Below, piece after piece: positions 20,269 through 27,479 of a DNA stretch of 38,896 nt. Origin of the DNA: a virus. The notes beneath the pieces were generated by a model that did not search any database, was not told where the DNA came from, and saw nothing but the letters and a program-made list of their open reading frames with translations. A program made the position numbers and the translations under genes. Where the stretch lies: the IMG/VR virus record IMGVR_UViG_3300000116_000060, positions 1-38,896 of that record; one strand, written 5' to 3'. Every line of letters begins with the position of its first letter. The stretch's first letter is position 1.

Positions 20269-20468
20269 TGCCTTTGTATTTAAAAAAATCGCACCACAGC
20301 CGTGGTTTTGATGTCTTTGGTTACAGGGACAAGGCTTGCCGTTATCCTAAGATGCACTGGCAATGGCATGAGGAAAACAAGCCCGATGATGACACTTATG
20401 AGATTGAAATGGACAGCAACGAAAAGAAAAAAAATGTTTGGCGAGTTATTTGGATGGCGGATGTGTAA
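20268..20468 (+). CDS. Early-operon protein rich in His, Trp and Lys (66 aa)
   Basis: A 66-aa protein starting MPLYLKKSHHSRGFDVFGYR, with CRYPKMHWQWHEENKPDDDT and ending NVWRVIWMADV. The His/Cys content could bind metal, but no regular motif is present. Start and stop overlap neighbours as TAATG at both ends. No family recognised. Confidence 0.58.
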   Translation: MPLYLKKSHHSRGFDVFGYRDKACRYPKMHWQWHEENKPDDDTYEIEMDSNEKKKNVWRVIWMADV

Positions 20469-20539
20469 TGGGTAAGTTTGTATTCTGGAATATGTTTTTC
20501 TTATTTTTAGTGGGGAGTTTAGTTTTATGGATTGCGTAA
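20468..20539 (+). CDS. Candidate 23-aa single-span membrane peptide
   Basis: An ATG overlapping the previous stop (TAATG), with GGATGTG upstream, opens a 23-codon ORF. It starts MGKFVFWNMFF and ends in a hydrophobic FLFLVGSLVLWIA segment, a single transmembrane helix. It overlaps the start of the zinc-ribbon gene by 13 bases. It fits the stop-start chain of this operon exactly, which is the main support. It may be a lysis-timing or membrane regulator; unknown. Confidence 0.5.
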   Translation: MGKFVFWNMFFLFLVGSLVLWIA

Positions 20540-20715
20540 CGTGTCCCGACTGCAATTCTGCTAAAGTTAGGGTAAAGGATAGCAGAAGTATTGAGTTGTT
20601 TGGCTTTAAGACCAAGCGCAGAAGGCGGCATTGCTTAGATTGCAACAACAGATATAATACTGTTGAGTTGCCTGAGATTTTTGTAAAAGATGTTTTTGGA
20701 GAAGATAATGACTAG
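20527..20715 (+). CDS. NrdR-like zinc-ribbon protein without ATP-cone (62 aa)
   Basis: A 62-aa protein with CPDC at about 6-9, VRVKDSR, then KRRRRHCLDCNNRYNTVELP. This closely follows the N-terminal zinc ribbon of NrdR, the repressor of ribonucleotide reductase genes (pattern CPxC, VxDSR, RRRRxC-x-x-C-x-x-R-[FY]-x-T-x-E). The ATP-cone domain that follows in NrdR is absent. It might bind NrdR-type boxes or other DNA without nucleotide control; this is inference. It overlaps the membrane peptide and the next gene. Confidence 0.72.
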   Translation: MDCVTCPDCNSAKVRVKDSRSIELFGFKTKRRRRHCLDCNNRYNTVELPEIFVKDVFGEDND

Positions 20716-20935
20716 AATGACGGAGATTGTAAACAAAATGAATTTAAAAACGTATTTCGACCATAAGAATGGTTTAGGAAATTTAGCAGAAGCGATGCGA
20801 GCAAAGTTCTTGCGTGAAGAGATCGAACTGTTGAAAAAAATGGCTGGTTCGACAGGAGACATAAGCACAACGATCTCTGTTCTTGAACATCAGTTATATG
20901 CCTTAGAAGGTAATGGGTTGCCCGATGATGGATGA
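20708..20935 (+). CDS. Early-operon helical protein (75 aa)
   Basis: The start is taken at the ATG at 20708 (MTRMTEIVNKMNLKTYFDHK), with GGAGAAG upstream and overlap with the zinc-ribbon stop; a frame from 20690 would add six residues without a ribosome site. The protein is helical: GLGNLAEAMRAKFLREEIEL then LLKKMAGSTGDISTTISVLE. The pattern resembles small helical phage proteins, but I name no family. Confidence 0.6.
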   Translation: MTRMTEIVNKMNLKTYFDHKNGLGNLAEAMRAKFLREEIELLKKMAGSTGDISTTISVLEHQLYALEGNGLPDDG

Positions 20936-21092
20936 TAGATTGTTAGATGTCGTGAGTAGAATAAAAGAGTTGACTAGCGAGGTTTCCGATGCTGAGTGGG
21001 ATCAAGATCCCAGGTTCGAGGCATTGGGAGCGGAGCTTAGAAAACTTAAAGCCTTACATAATAAGGGAATTAATTATGAGCCTAAGTTTTAA
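20925..21092 (+). CDS. Last early-operon protein (55 aa)
   Basis: A 55-aa ORF from tandem ATGs at 20925/20928 (MMDDRLLDVVSRIKELTSEV), with the body EWDQDPRFEALGAELRKLKA and the end YEPKF. It overlaps the end of the preceding gene by 11 bases in another frame. It is amphipathic helical and charged. It is the last gene before the terminator at 21137-21169. No family recognised. Confidence 0.6.
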   Translation: MMDDRLLDVVSRIKELTSEVSDAEWDQDPRFEALGAELRKLKALHNKGINYEPKF

Positions 21093-21100
21093 TAGGTAAT

Positions 21101-21124
21101 TAACCCGAACAATTCTTCGACTTA
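21101..21124. repeat. Palindromic repeat, copy 10 (outlying)
   Basis: TAACCCGAACAATT then CTTCGACTTA. The left half equals the consensus; the right half is partly degraded. It is the only copy outside 15.1-18.3 kb and lies between the end of the early operon and its terminator. Confidence 0.82.
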
Positions 21125-21136
21125 ACGCCAGCAGCC

Positions 21137-21169
21137 AAAAAAAAACTCCCGCTCTAACGGAAGTTTTTC
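21137..21169. terminator. Bidirectional terminator between the early and replication blocks
   Basis: AAACTCCCG-CTCTAA-CGGAAGTTT forms a stem of eight pairs with one mismatch. It is followed by TTTTCTTT on the plus strand and by nine T on the minus strand. It can end both the rightward operon (stop at 21092) and the leftward replication operon (stop at 21260). Confidence 0.85.
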
Positions 21170-21211
21170 TTTAAATGGCAGACCCAATGACAAGTCTATC
21201 AAATAATAAAG

Positions 21212-21243
21212 ATATTATGAGTATAAAAATTATATCATAATAT
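21212..21243. repeat. AT-rich two-step hairpin
   Basis: ATATTATGA pairs with TCATAATAT, enclosing TATAA/TTATA with a three-base loop and one bulged G. All pairs but two are A-T. It lies 17 bases past the 86-aa gene stop. It may protect the mRNA 3' end or be an operator; no T-run follows. Confidence 0.55.
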
Positions 21244-21259
21244 TTGTTTTAAGCAACAC

Positions 21260-21520
21260 TTATATTAAATTACCTTGATTTGGATCCTCTGTTAATGGTT
21301 TAAAAGTAATATCTGCAAGTTGATAATCTGCACCGCCAAACTTTGATTTATGAAATGCACCACTTGGCGTAATGCTGTTTAATTGCTCAACAGATAATAG
21401 CATTTTTTGCCCATCGTGCTGAAGTTCTAAGCCGCCTGACTTGATAGCTGTTGCCAATTCGTAATCACGAATAGAAACAAACTTACCAAGCCAAAGCTTA
21501 TTTACGGTCTTTTTTAACAT
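21260..21520 (-). CDS. Small phage protein (86 aa)
   Basis: The start is taken at the ATG at 21520 (MLKKTVNKLWLGKFVSIRDY), one base after the upstream stop; a longer frame overlaps the previous gene. The protein has basic then acidic halves: LATAIKSGGLELQHDGQKML, VEQLNSITPSG and DYQLADITFKPL. I recognise no family. It is the last gene of the leftward replication operon. The ribosome site is weak (ATGGGAT), as expected for stop-start coupling. Confidence 0.55.
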   Translation of the reverse strand: MLKKTVNKLWLGKFVSIRDYELATAIKSGGLELQHDGQKMLLSVEQLNSITPSGAFHKSKFGGADYQLADITFKPLTEDPNQGNLI

Positions 21521-21521
21521 T

Positions 21522-21755
21522 TTAATCCCATTTAGCATCACCTTTTAAGAAAATAGCGTTCCCGACGATGCCTGTTTTAGCTAAATCTGTAGCCTTATCG
21601 TTCCAAGGTAGGTCTAAGAGTAGACCTTCTTCGTTAACGAGCAACTGAGCATCAGGATCTGAAGGGCAATAGACTATTTGAACCATTCCCCCAACGTATT
21701 CTTGTGCTTCTTTTAAAGTAGGTCTTTCTTTTTTTGTATTATATACTGCGAACAT
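21522..21755 (-). CDS. DUF3846-like small protein (77 aa)
   Basis: A 77-aa protein with LKEAQEYVGGMVQIVYCP, then LLVNEEGLLLDLPWNDKAT and IVGNAIFLKGD. The order (Leu-x-x-[AM]-Q-x-x-VGG then VNEEG-x-x-x-x-LP-x-N and [IV]-x-GN) is that of DUF3846, small proteins common in phages and plasmids with no proven role. AAAGGAATAGAAA precedes the ATG. It sits after the primase-helicase gene with a 60-base gap that has a weak promoter-like TTTACT. Confidence 0.72.
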   Translation of the reverse strand: MFAVYNTKKERPTLKEAQEYVGGMVQIVYCPSDPDAQLLVNEEGLLLDLPWNDKATDLAKTGIVGNAIFLKGDAKWD

Positions 21756-21815
21756 TTTCTATTCCTTTCATATACTATTAATTACCATAAAGTACGGGAT
21801 AAGTAAAGAATTATT

Positions 21816-24008
21816 TTATAGATTACCTCTTGCAGTACGAGCTTCGTATACCTCATTTGCCATTGCACCATCCATAGTTCCGAGCCACTTTTTAGCTCCT
21901 CCCTGAGTAAGTCTATATACGTCAATTCTACCACTTTCTTGAAGTTGGGTAACGGTGTTTTTTATTGTAGTTTGTTCAAATGCTTTTAACGCTATTACGA
22001 AAGGTTCTGTTAATGTGGCAACACGAATAGATTCAAACACGCCATCATCTTTACCGCCTTTGGTGACTGCCTCGCCATTTCGCTCACACATTTCGATAAA
22101 CTGGTACATATGGTTTTGTCTTAAACGTATGGTTTCCGAGAGAGCTAAGTTACGAATATCTTGTGATCTGTCTTCAAGTAAACCTGTGTCTTGATTCCGA
22201 ATAAAGTGACGTATATCCCGATTAGCTGGACCGTTTGATTTAACTACACCACCATCGAATACGGTGTTTCTTGTATATGTTATATCCAGATCTTTACAGC
22301 GTTCACGACCGATCTTCTCGTCCACTTGCCAGACGGAGAACGCAGACCGCACACCGTCTACAATAGCTGATGTACCCCTGATAAGGTTACGCGCCTGTTC
22401 TGGAGTTTTGATAGGCTCATTCTCTCTAATCTTAGCCATGTGGTGATTAACCATGACTGTTGCACCTGTTTCTGTGGATAGCTGTGCGAGCATACCCATG
22501 AAGGCCGCCCCTGCCGCTGGATCAGCGTTTATGTCTGCATGGACAAAAGATGCCATTGGATCAGCAATAAACAGAGCTAAGTTATCAATTTCTAATATCT
22601 GTTCATAGAGCCTTTCGAACTCTGCTCCCATAACGTATGAATTATCTATCTTCTGCATCATGGGAAATACACCGCCCAAGTTAGGTAACGGAAGCACTCT
22701 CATATCGTGTTCGTAATCAAATCTTTTTCTCCTGGGATCTAGTCGCTCCACACGTCTGTGCAATTCGTCTTTATCATCCTCCGCTGTCATAATGACTACA
22801 TTACCATGCGTAGATACTAATCCCCCGAAGGAGCTTTGCATTGAGAACCCTGACGCTACTTTCATAGCGAGATCAAGTGTCATCATTCCTTTTCCCGAAT
22901 CACCAGCCGCTGCAAAAACGACAGGTACGCCCAGAGGTATTGTATCTGCGATCAGAAACTTCTGTTCTGGTGCTTTACCTACAAACATTTCCGATATGAG
23001 TAAGCTGTTATCTTTTAAAGAAATATTCTGTTTAGTTTTATGCTGTGGTTCATTTAAGAACTTATTGATGTCAAAACCTTCTGTGATTGCATCAGAAACG
23101 TCCCACTTCTCAGGCTTACCCCTTGGTGGCGACAGCATTGTTACAGACTTAGCCCCTGCTTTGGAGGCTAAATCTTGGACTAACTTTGCAATCTTTATTC
23201 CTGCACTATCATTATCAGGCCAGATAATAACCTGTTTACCCTGTAATGGAGAGAAGTCGTAACTTGGAGCTGACTTAACAGATAACATACCTGCACCCCC
23301 TAAGTTACAGGTTGCTGTGTAGCCCATAGCTTTTAGATCATCTGCACATTTCTCACCTTCAACCCAGATAACGCGCTCTGCTTCCAGAATGTCTGGAATG
23401 TTGTACAAGGGACGAGTGTCGGGCATTTTAGGATATGTGCTTTGACCTGAGAACTGTCTAAATTCTTTTTTGGCCTTGCCGTCCGATCCTCGCATAATCT
23501 CACCCGAATCATCTTTGGATATGTATCTACGGACAGAGCAAATGATCTCACCATCTTCTGATACATAGAAATGCTCACCATCAAAAGGAGTGTTAATATC
23601 TATCTGAACTTTAGCTTTAGCTGGAGCTGGCGCATCTAAATTAGGTTTTATCGGGTTTTCTGGTGGTCTGGTGTATTCTGGCCCATCTAAATAGTCACTA
23701 AAATATTCCGTAACATCTCTTAGGGTCATTCCTCGACCCTCCATCATAATCTTTGCGATACCTCCGATACCTTCACTGGTACTAAAATCCATACCCTGCA
23801 TAAAGTCAGCACGGTTAGAATCTACAGAAATTTTTAGAGATTTTCCGACCTCACCGCTTAACGATCCGATCTCAAATTGAGTGCCTCTGATAACACCGTT
23901 TGGGTATGTATCCACCAGTGCTTGCAACTGTATGCTACGAGGCACTTTGTCACTGATTTCTTCTGCTAAATTACTGGATTTAGTATTGCTAAGTCTTATT
24001 ACTACCAT
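21816..24008 (-). CDS. Primase-helicase (TOPRIM plus RepA-like ATPase)
   Basis: A 730-aa fusion. An N-terminal region (1-125) of unclear fold leads to a primase-like part with a TOPRIM core: WVEGEK at 215-220 (catalytic E), GGAGMLS at 237-243 and WPDNDSAG at 263-270. The helicase/ATPase part resembles AAA_25/RepA: Walker A GDSGKGM at 369-375, where the usual S/T after K is G (a variant I recall in related phage proteins), Walker B LALFIADP at 477-484 and NHH at 521-523, then RGTSAIVDGVRSAF. The C-terminal about 100 residues look like a winged helix. It would unwind and prime the phage origin. No separate CHC2 zinc domain is visible. Confidence 0.82.
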   Translation of the reverse strand: MVVIRLSNTKSSNLAEEISDKVPRSIQLQALVDTYPNGVIRGTQFEIGSLSGEVGKSLKISVDSNRADFMQGMDFSTSEGIGGIAKIMMEGRGMTLRDVTEYFSDYLDGPEYTRPPENPIKPNLDAPAPAKAKVQIDINTPFDGEHFYVSEDGEIICSVRRYISKDDSGEIMRGSDGKAKKEFRQFSGQSTYPKMPDTRPLYNIPDILEAERVIWVEGEKCADDLKAMGYTATCNLGGAGMLSVKSAPSYDFSPLQGKQVIIWPDNDSAGIKIAKLVQDLASKAGAKSVTMLSPPRGKPEKWDVSDAITEGFDINKFLNEPQHKTKQNISLKDNSLLISEMFVGKAPEQKFLIADTIPLGVPVVFAAAGDSGKGMMTLDLAMKVASGFSMQSSFGGLVSTHGNVVIMTAEDDKDELHRRVERLDPRRKRFDYEHDMRVLPLPNLGGVFPMMQKIDNSYVMGAEFERLYEQILEIDNLALFIADPMASFVHADINADPAAGAAFMGMLAQLSTETGATVMVNHHMAKIRENEPIKTPEQARNLIRGTSAIVDGVRSAFSVWQVDEKIGRERCKDLDITYTRNTVFDGGVVKSNGPANRDIRHFIRNQDTGLLEDRSQDIRNLALSETIRLRQNHMYQFIEMCERNGEAVTKGGKDDGVFESIRVATLTEPFVIALKAFEQTTIKNTVTQLQESGRIDVYRLTQGGAKKWLGTMDGAMANEVYEARTARGNL

Positions 24009-24045
24009 TATTCTGTACCCACCACATAAAGTTCGTTTTAATCTA

Positions 24046-24077
24046 GGAGGGTGATGTTTACCGACATTTCACCCTCC
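24046..24077 (-). promoter_or_regulatory. Strong hairpin between the nuclease and primase genes
   Basis: GGAGGGTGA and TCACCCTCC form a perfect 9-bp stem, extended by TGT/ACA past a two-base bulge. It lies 8 bases after the nuclease stop and 38 bases before the primase ATG. The T-run (ACTTTTTT) follows it only on the plus strand, where no gene would need it, so for the leftward mRNA it acts as a non-terminating hairpin. Confidence 0.6.
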
Positions 24078-24084
24078 ACTTTTT

Positions 24085-24876
24085 TCATTTCGGTTCTTCT
24101 CCCCAACACGAGTCTTGATACTCGCAGAATTTGCATAAAAAGAAATCTCTACTTTGTGCTATGCGAGGTAGAATGTCATTTGCTTTTATACTAGTCAAGA
24201 TGTCTACTGCTTTATCGCTTGCTTCTTGAGCAAGTTTTTTATCAAACGGAACTAACTCATAGTAAACTTCACTGGTATTTTTATTAACAACTGTGAATAA
24301 ACAATCGTTTTCCGTAAGATCCATGTAGGCTTGATAGAGTGCTATCTGAGTCGCATAAACCTTATTTGTTTTAGCAACACCGTGCTTTACAAACTCTTTA
24401 AACTTTCTATCATTCGCAGATTTGTTTTCCCATAAGGCAGGATACCCAATAGGTATTGGCCCCGACAATATAACACCATCTATGTGACCTTTTATTTGAT
24501 CCTCTGCTATAGCGAACCCAAATTGCTTTCCAAACTTATCTTCTGTTTTTAAATCAAACTCTGCATCACGCAACCATTTAGCCGCGTAATCCTCAATCTC
24601 ATGTCCGAACTGAAAAATACGCAATGTCTTTGCAGTAAATTCCCTTTCTGGATCAGAAGGATAGTTCATAAACCTATATTGTATTTTTCTGCTACATTCC
24701 TCACCAATTGACGAAGCGCCTATATAGTTGCGTTTCGGTATTTTTTTATTATTCTCAACGATCTTCTCGTCTACTGCGTCTGAGATTTGATTCTCTAAAT
24801 CTTTAGAACGGGATGATGGTGCTGTTTGTCGGCCAATTTCCTGTGATTCTAAAGTAGTTCTCTTCAAGTCTATCAA
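24085..24876 (-). CDS. Cas4-like Fe-S PD-(D/E)XK exonuclease
   Basis: A 263-aa nuclease. The start is a TTG at 24876 with AGGAGG 9 bases upstream, inside the preceding gene. RecB-type motifs: FGHEIED at 90-96, GHIDGVI at 130-136 with D133, LWENKS at 148-153 with E150 and K152, and the Q-x-x-x-Y helix at 177-181. Four cysteines (C61, C248, C251, C257) fit the C...CxxCx5C iron-sulphur pattern of Cas4/AddB. Family knowledge: such enzymes resect DNA ends from 5' or 3'. With Sak4 and the ssDNA-binding candidate nearby, a role in phage recombination is likely; no cas1 or CRISPR array is present. Confidence 0.85.
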   Translation of the reverse strand: MIDLKRTTLESQEIGRQTAPSSRSKDLENQISDAVDEKIVENNKKIPKRNYIGASSIGEECSRKIQYRFMNYPSDPEREFTAKTLRIFQFGHEIEDYAAKWLRDAEFDLKTEDKFGKQFGFAIAEDQIKGHIDGVILSGPIPIGYPALWENKSANDRKFKEFVKHGVAKTNKVYATQIALYQAYMDLTENDCLFTVVNKNTSEVYYELVPFDKKLAQEASDKAVDILTSIKANDILPRIAQSRDFFLCKFCEYQDSCWGEEPK

Positions 24877-25027
24877 TGGAAATTTCCTCCTCTATTGGTG
24901 TTGTTTGCTGTATTGCATAAATTAATACTTCTATTTGCTCTTGAGACATTTCACATAATTTAGTTTCCCAACCAAATTTCTTACACACATGTCCTATTTC
25001 TTTAAATGGACTTATTTTATCAGTCAT
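24803..25027 (-). CDS. Small phage protein overlapping the nuclease gene (74 aa)
   Basis: A 74-aa acidic protein (MTDKISPFKEIGHVCKKFGW, then QEQIEVLIYAIQQTTPIEEE). GGGGGATAC precedes the ATG. Its last 74 bases overlap the start of the Cas4-like gene in another frame, and its EEE codons are the AGGAGG ribosome site of that gene. I recognise no family; small proteins with GW-ET and L-x-x-I-Q helices are common in phage replication operons. Confidence 0.6.
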   Translation of the reverse strand: MTDKISPFKEIGHVCKKFGWETKLCEMSQEQIEVLIYAIQQTTPIEEEISIDRLEENYFRITGNWPTNSTIIPF

Positions 25028-25036
25028 GTATCCCCC

Positions 25037-25423
25037 TTAATGTAATTTTCGTTTGTTGTTAGTAAGCATTTCCTTTTTGGAAAATAATCTAAATTTTTTA
25101 ATATACTCAATTGGAGTGTATAATTTTATCATATGACGTAAATCTCTTTCTGTATACTTCTCGTCAAGTCCTTTGTCTTTAAAAGAAAAAATCTCCCAAT
25201 TGTAAGGTTTGTCATTTTTTTTAGCTGAATAAAAACAAGAGCCAAACAGAACATTATTTTTAGATTTTAATATATAATCGTTAGTTATTTCTCCAGCACG
25301 ATCAGCTACTTCCTGGTCGTCGTAACTATTCCTAACAAAACAAATCATTTTAAATTCATTCGTAAATATTTCTCCTTCAGTGTTTTCACTAATTAAAAAA
25401 ACATTCATCTTAAACCTTGGCAT
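25037..25423 (-). CDS. Unknown replication-block protein (128 aa)
   Basis: A 128-aa basic protein starting MPRFKMNVFLISENTEGEIF. It has beta-like strands (FKMICFVRNSYDDQ, NVLFGSCFYSAKK) and a basic C-terminus (KKFRLFSKKEMLTNNKRKLH). AAGGAAGAGCAAG precedes the ATG, which overlaps the DUF6378-like gene by 14 bases. I do not recognise it. It lacks the catalytic motifs of nucleases or ATPases. Confidence 0.55.
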   Translation of the reverse strand: MPRFKMNVFLISENTEGEIFTNEFKMICFVRNSYDDQEVADRAGEITNDYILKSKNNVLFGSCFYSAKKNDKPYNWEIFSFKDKGLDEKYTERDLRHMIKLYTPIEYIKKFRLFSKKEMLTNNKRKLH

Positions 25424-25703
25424 CTTGCTCTTCCTTTATCATAAATTCTCCACCTAGAGCTGAATAGCCAATTTTATCCTCCCAACTGTCCTGATGGTGC
25501 ATCGACTCTAGCAACCTAGATGTCTTTAACCAATCCATCATTAGAACCACATGGCCCTCATTAATGTCTCCATCAATAGAGTTTATGATGACGTTCCAAC
25601 CATCTGCAATTCTCTTGTGATTTAACTTTGCATCACCGTAGACATCAGCTCTATCAACATTAATCTTTGCTTTAGCCGCATCTAAAAGATTATTTCTTAT
25701 CAT
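25410..25703 (-). CDS. DUF6378-like phage protein (97 aa)
   Basis: A 97-aa protein carrying DRADVYGDAKLNHKRIADGW followed by VVLMMDWLKTSRLLES, DSWEDKIGYSALGGE. The order (DRA-x-x-YG-x-x-x-x-x-H-x-x-IA-x-x-W ... DSW-x-D-x-x-GY) is that of a small helical family found in phage replication operons (DUF6378 as I recall), resembling MazG/dUTPase-like all-alpha proteins in layout. No activity is proven. It overlaps the helicase gene by 14 bases. Confidence 0.75.
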   Translation of the reverse strand: MIRNNLLDAAKAKINVDRADVYGDAKLNHKRIADGWNVIINSIDGDINEGHVVLMMDWLKTSRLLESMHHQDSWEDKIGYSALGGEFMIKEEQDAKV

Positions 25704-27366
25704 AACCCATTTCCTTAACCATTTTATCTATTCCATCTTTATTCCAAAGATAATTCAACCAACAAGCGGCTTTATACTTTGTCCAGGAGAAATCCATAAA
25801 GTTGATTTCAACATTATTTTTCTTTAAAAGTTCCATTTGTTTTGGTGTAGCTCTATCATTTAACCACCTCTTGCTTTTGTTAGCTGCTTTACTGCTCTCA
25901 ATCTCTCTCAGGAAGTCGTCTGCGGCAGAAGTAGCCTGTACTTTGCTACCAATCGCAACAGCCTTTAAGCGTCCATTCTGAGACTTCACAAGACCTATTG
26001 AGTTCTCACCTATTGTAGCCACTATTCCGAATCCGTCAAATCCAGTTGCCATCATGCAATTGCCATTACCAAAGATGTCTATCCATCTAAATGGTGACAG
26101 TTGCATCAGATCAAATTCAGTTAACTCAAAGTCATGTAGCTCAGACTTATCTTGACCCTCGAACAGATGACCACAGTTAGGACAGACGCGAGAGTTTTGA
26201 GGAACAATCCAACCACAATTATAACATTCTTTAGTTGGAGCTACACCTTTATCACCATCGTTTTCGTTTCCTGCTAAGTTTACACCCTCATCTAAAGCAC
26301 CGTGAGTAATGATGCTTGTTCCAAAGTCTAAGACCAAACAGTCTTTTTTAATTGTATTAGGATAAAGCTCTGGATCAATAATCCTTAGACCTCGACCAAT
26401 CATCTGAACCATTGTAGATTTGTAAGAACATGGTCTTGTCAGCACGATGCACGACACTGGTGGAGCATCAAAACCTTCTGTTAAAACTGCTACGTTTACT
26501 ACCACTTGAACATCGCCATGTTCTAAATCGTGCAAAATCTGTGATCTATCTTTTTTAGGTGTTTCGCTTGTTACAACTTCTGCATTTATACCTTCAGCTA
26601 AAAACTCATCAAGCAGCGCATTGGCGTGATTGATAGTAGAACAGAATACAACAGTCTTTCTATCCCCTGCTCTATCAAGCCATTCTTCAACCACTCGCTG
26701 ATTAATAATAGTTCTATTCATTATGGCTTCGACTTGTTCCATGTCGAACTCGTTTGCCAGTTTACGAACTTCACTTAGTTTATCTTTAACTCCAACATCA
26801 ATTACAAACGCCCTTGGCGGAACTAAAAAACCTTCTCTAATGAGGGTGGTTAGCTCAATCTGATGTGAGCAATTATCGAATATACCTTTTAATGCTTTTC
26901 CATCGCCTCTGTTAGGCGTGGCAGTAAATCCTACAATCTCTGAATATTCATTATCATCTCTAACGGCATTGATTACTTTTTTATAAGTATCAGCGGCAAC
27001 GTGATGACTTTCATCTACTACTACCATGTCAAACTTAGGTCTTTTAGACAGATTGTTATCCCTTGATAACGTCTGAATCATTGAGAAAACTGCATCACCA
27101 TCCCAGTTTTTAACTGTACCATTGACAATACTAGTTTTCATAGATGGATTTATTTTACTAAACTTCATCATGTTTTGTTCTACAAGCTCGTTACGATGCT
27201 GTAGAACTAGGACACGATTACCTTTTTTGTATCTCTTACCAATTAAAGCAGAAAGCATAATCGTTTTTCCTGCACCTGTGGGTGCAACAACGATTGTATT
27301 CTTTCTATCATCTAAAGCTTTGGATGCGTCTGATACCGCTACATCTTGATATGGTCTTAGTATCAT
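25690..27366 (-). CDS. Superfamily 2 DNA helicase with zinc ribbon
   Basis: A 558-aa helicase. Motifs: APTGAGKT at 28-35 (I), VVDESHH at 116-122 (II, DESH), FTATP at 147-151 (III), VVFCSTINHA at 239-248 (IV), VLTEGFDAPP at 294-303 (V) and QMIGRGLR at 321-328 (VI). A C4 zinc ribbon with C381, C384, C395 and C398 follows. The C-terminal 150 residues are family-specific. It is related to the RadD/YejH-like and phage ResIII helicases. It unwinds DNA in replication or recombination. Its leader contains an H-type pseudoknot. AGAGGTT lies before the ATG at 27366. Confidence 0.88.
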   Translation of the reverse strand: MILRPYQDVAVSDASKALDDRKNTIVVAPTGAGKTIMLSALIGKRYKKGNRVLVLQHRNELVEQNMMKFSKINPSMKTSIVNGTVKNWDGDAVFSMIQTLSRDNNLSKRPKFDMVVVDESHHVAADTYKKVINAVRDDNEYSEIVGFTATPNRGDGKALKGIFDNCSHQIELTTLIREGFLVPPRAFVIDVGVKDKLSEVRKLANEFDMEQVEAIMNRTIINQRVVEEWLDRAGDRKTVVFCSTINHANALLDEFLAEGINAEVVTSETPKKDRSQILHDLEHGDVQVVVNVAVLTEGFDAPPVSCIVLTRPCSYKSTMVQMIGRGLRIIDPELYPNTIKKDCLVLDFGTSIITHGALDEGVNLAGNENDGDKGVAPTKECYNCGWIVPQNSRVCPNCGHLFEGQDKSELHDFELTEFDLMQLSPFRWIDIFGNGNCMMATGFDGFGIVATIGENSIGLVKSQNGRLKAVAIGSKVQATSAADDFLREIESSKAANKSKRWLNDRATPKQMELLKKNNVEINFMDFSWTKYKAACWLNYLWNKDGIDKMVKEMGYDKK

Positions 27367-27398
27367 AATTAACCTCTAGTTGGAATGGAGAGAATGGT

Positions 27399-27433
27399 GA
27401 GGGGTTTGTGGCACTCTGCCCCTCGTCAGAGTG
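27399..27433 (-). promoter_or_regulatory. H-type pseudoknot in the helicase leader
   Basis: On the minus strand the order is CACTCTG, AC, GAGGGG, CAGAGTG, CCACAAA, CCCCTC. Stem 1 is CACTCTG/CAGAGTG (7 bp, 27433-27427 with 27418-27412). Its loop holds GAGGGG, which pairs with CCCCTC after a 7-base A-rich linker (stem 2, 6 bp, 27424-27419 with 27404-27399). Loop 1 is 2 bases, and there is no base between the stems, which is ideal for coaxial stacking. It ends 32 bases before the helicase ATG in a 113-base gap. Likely a translational control or ligand/protein-binding element. Confidence 0.65.
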
Positions 27434-27479
27434 TGAATCGGCGTGGTCATAAACACCTTAGCCACTCACATTTAGCCTT

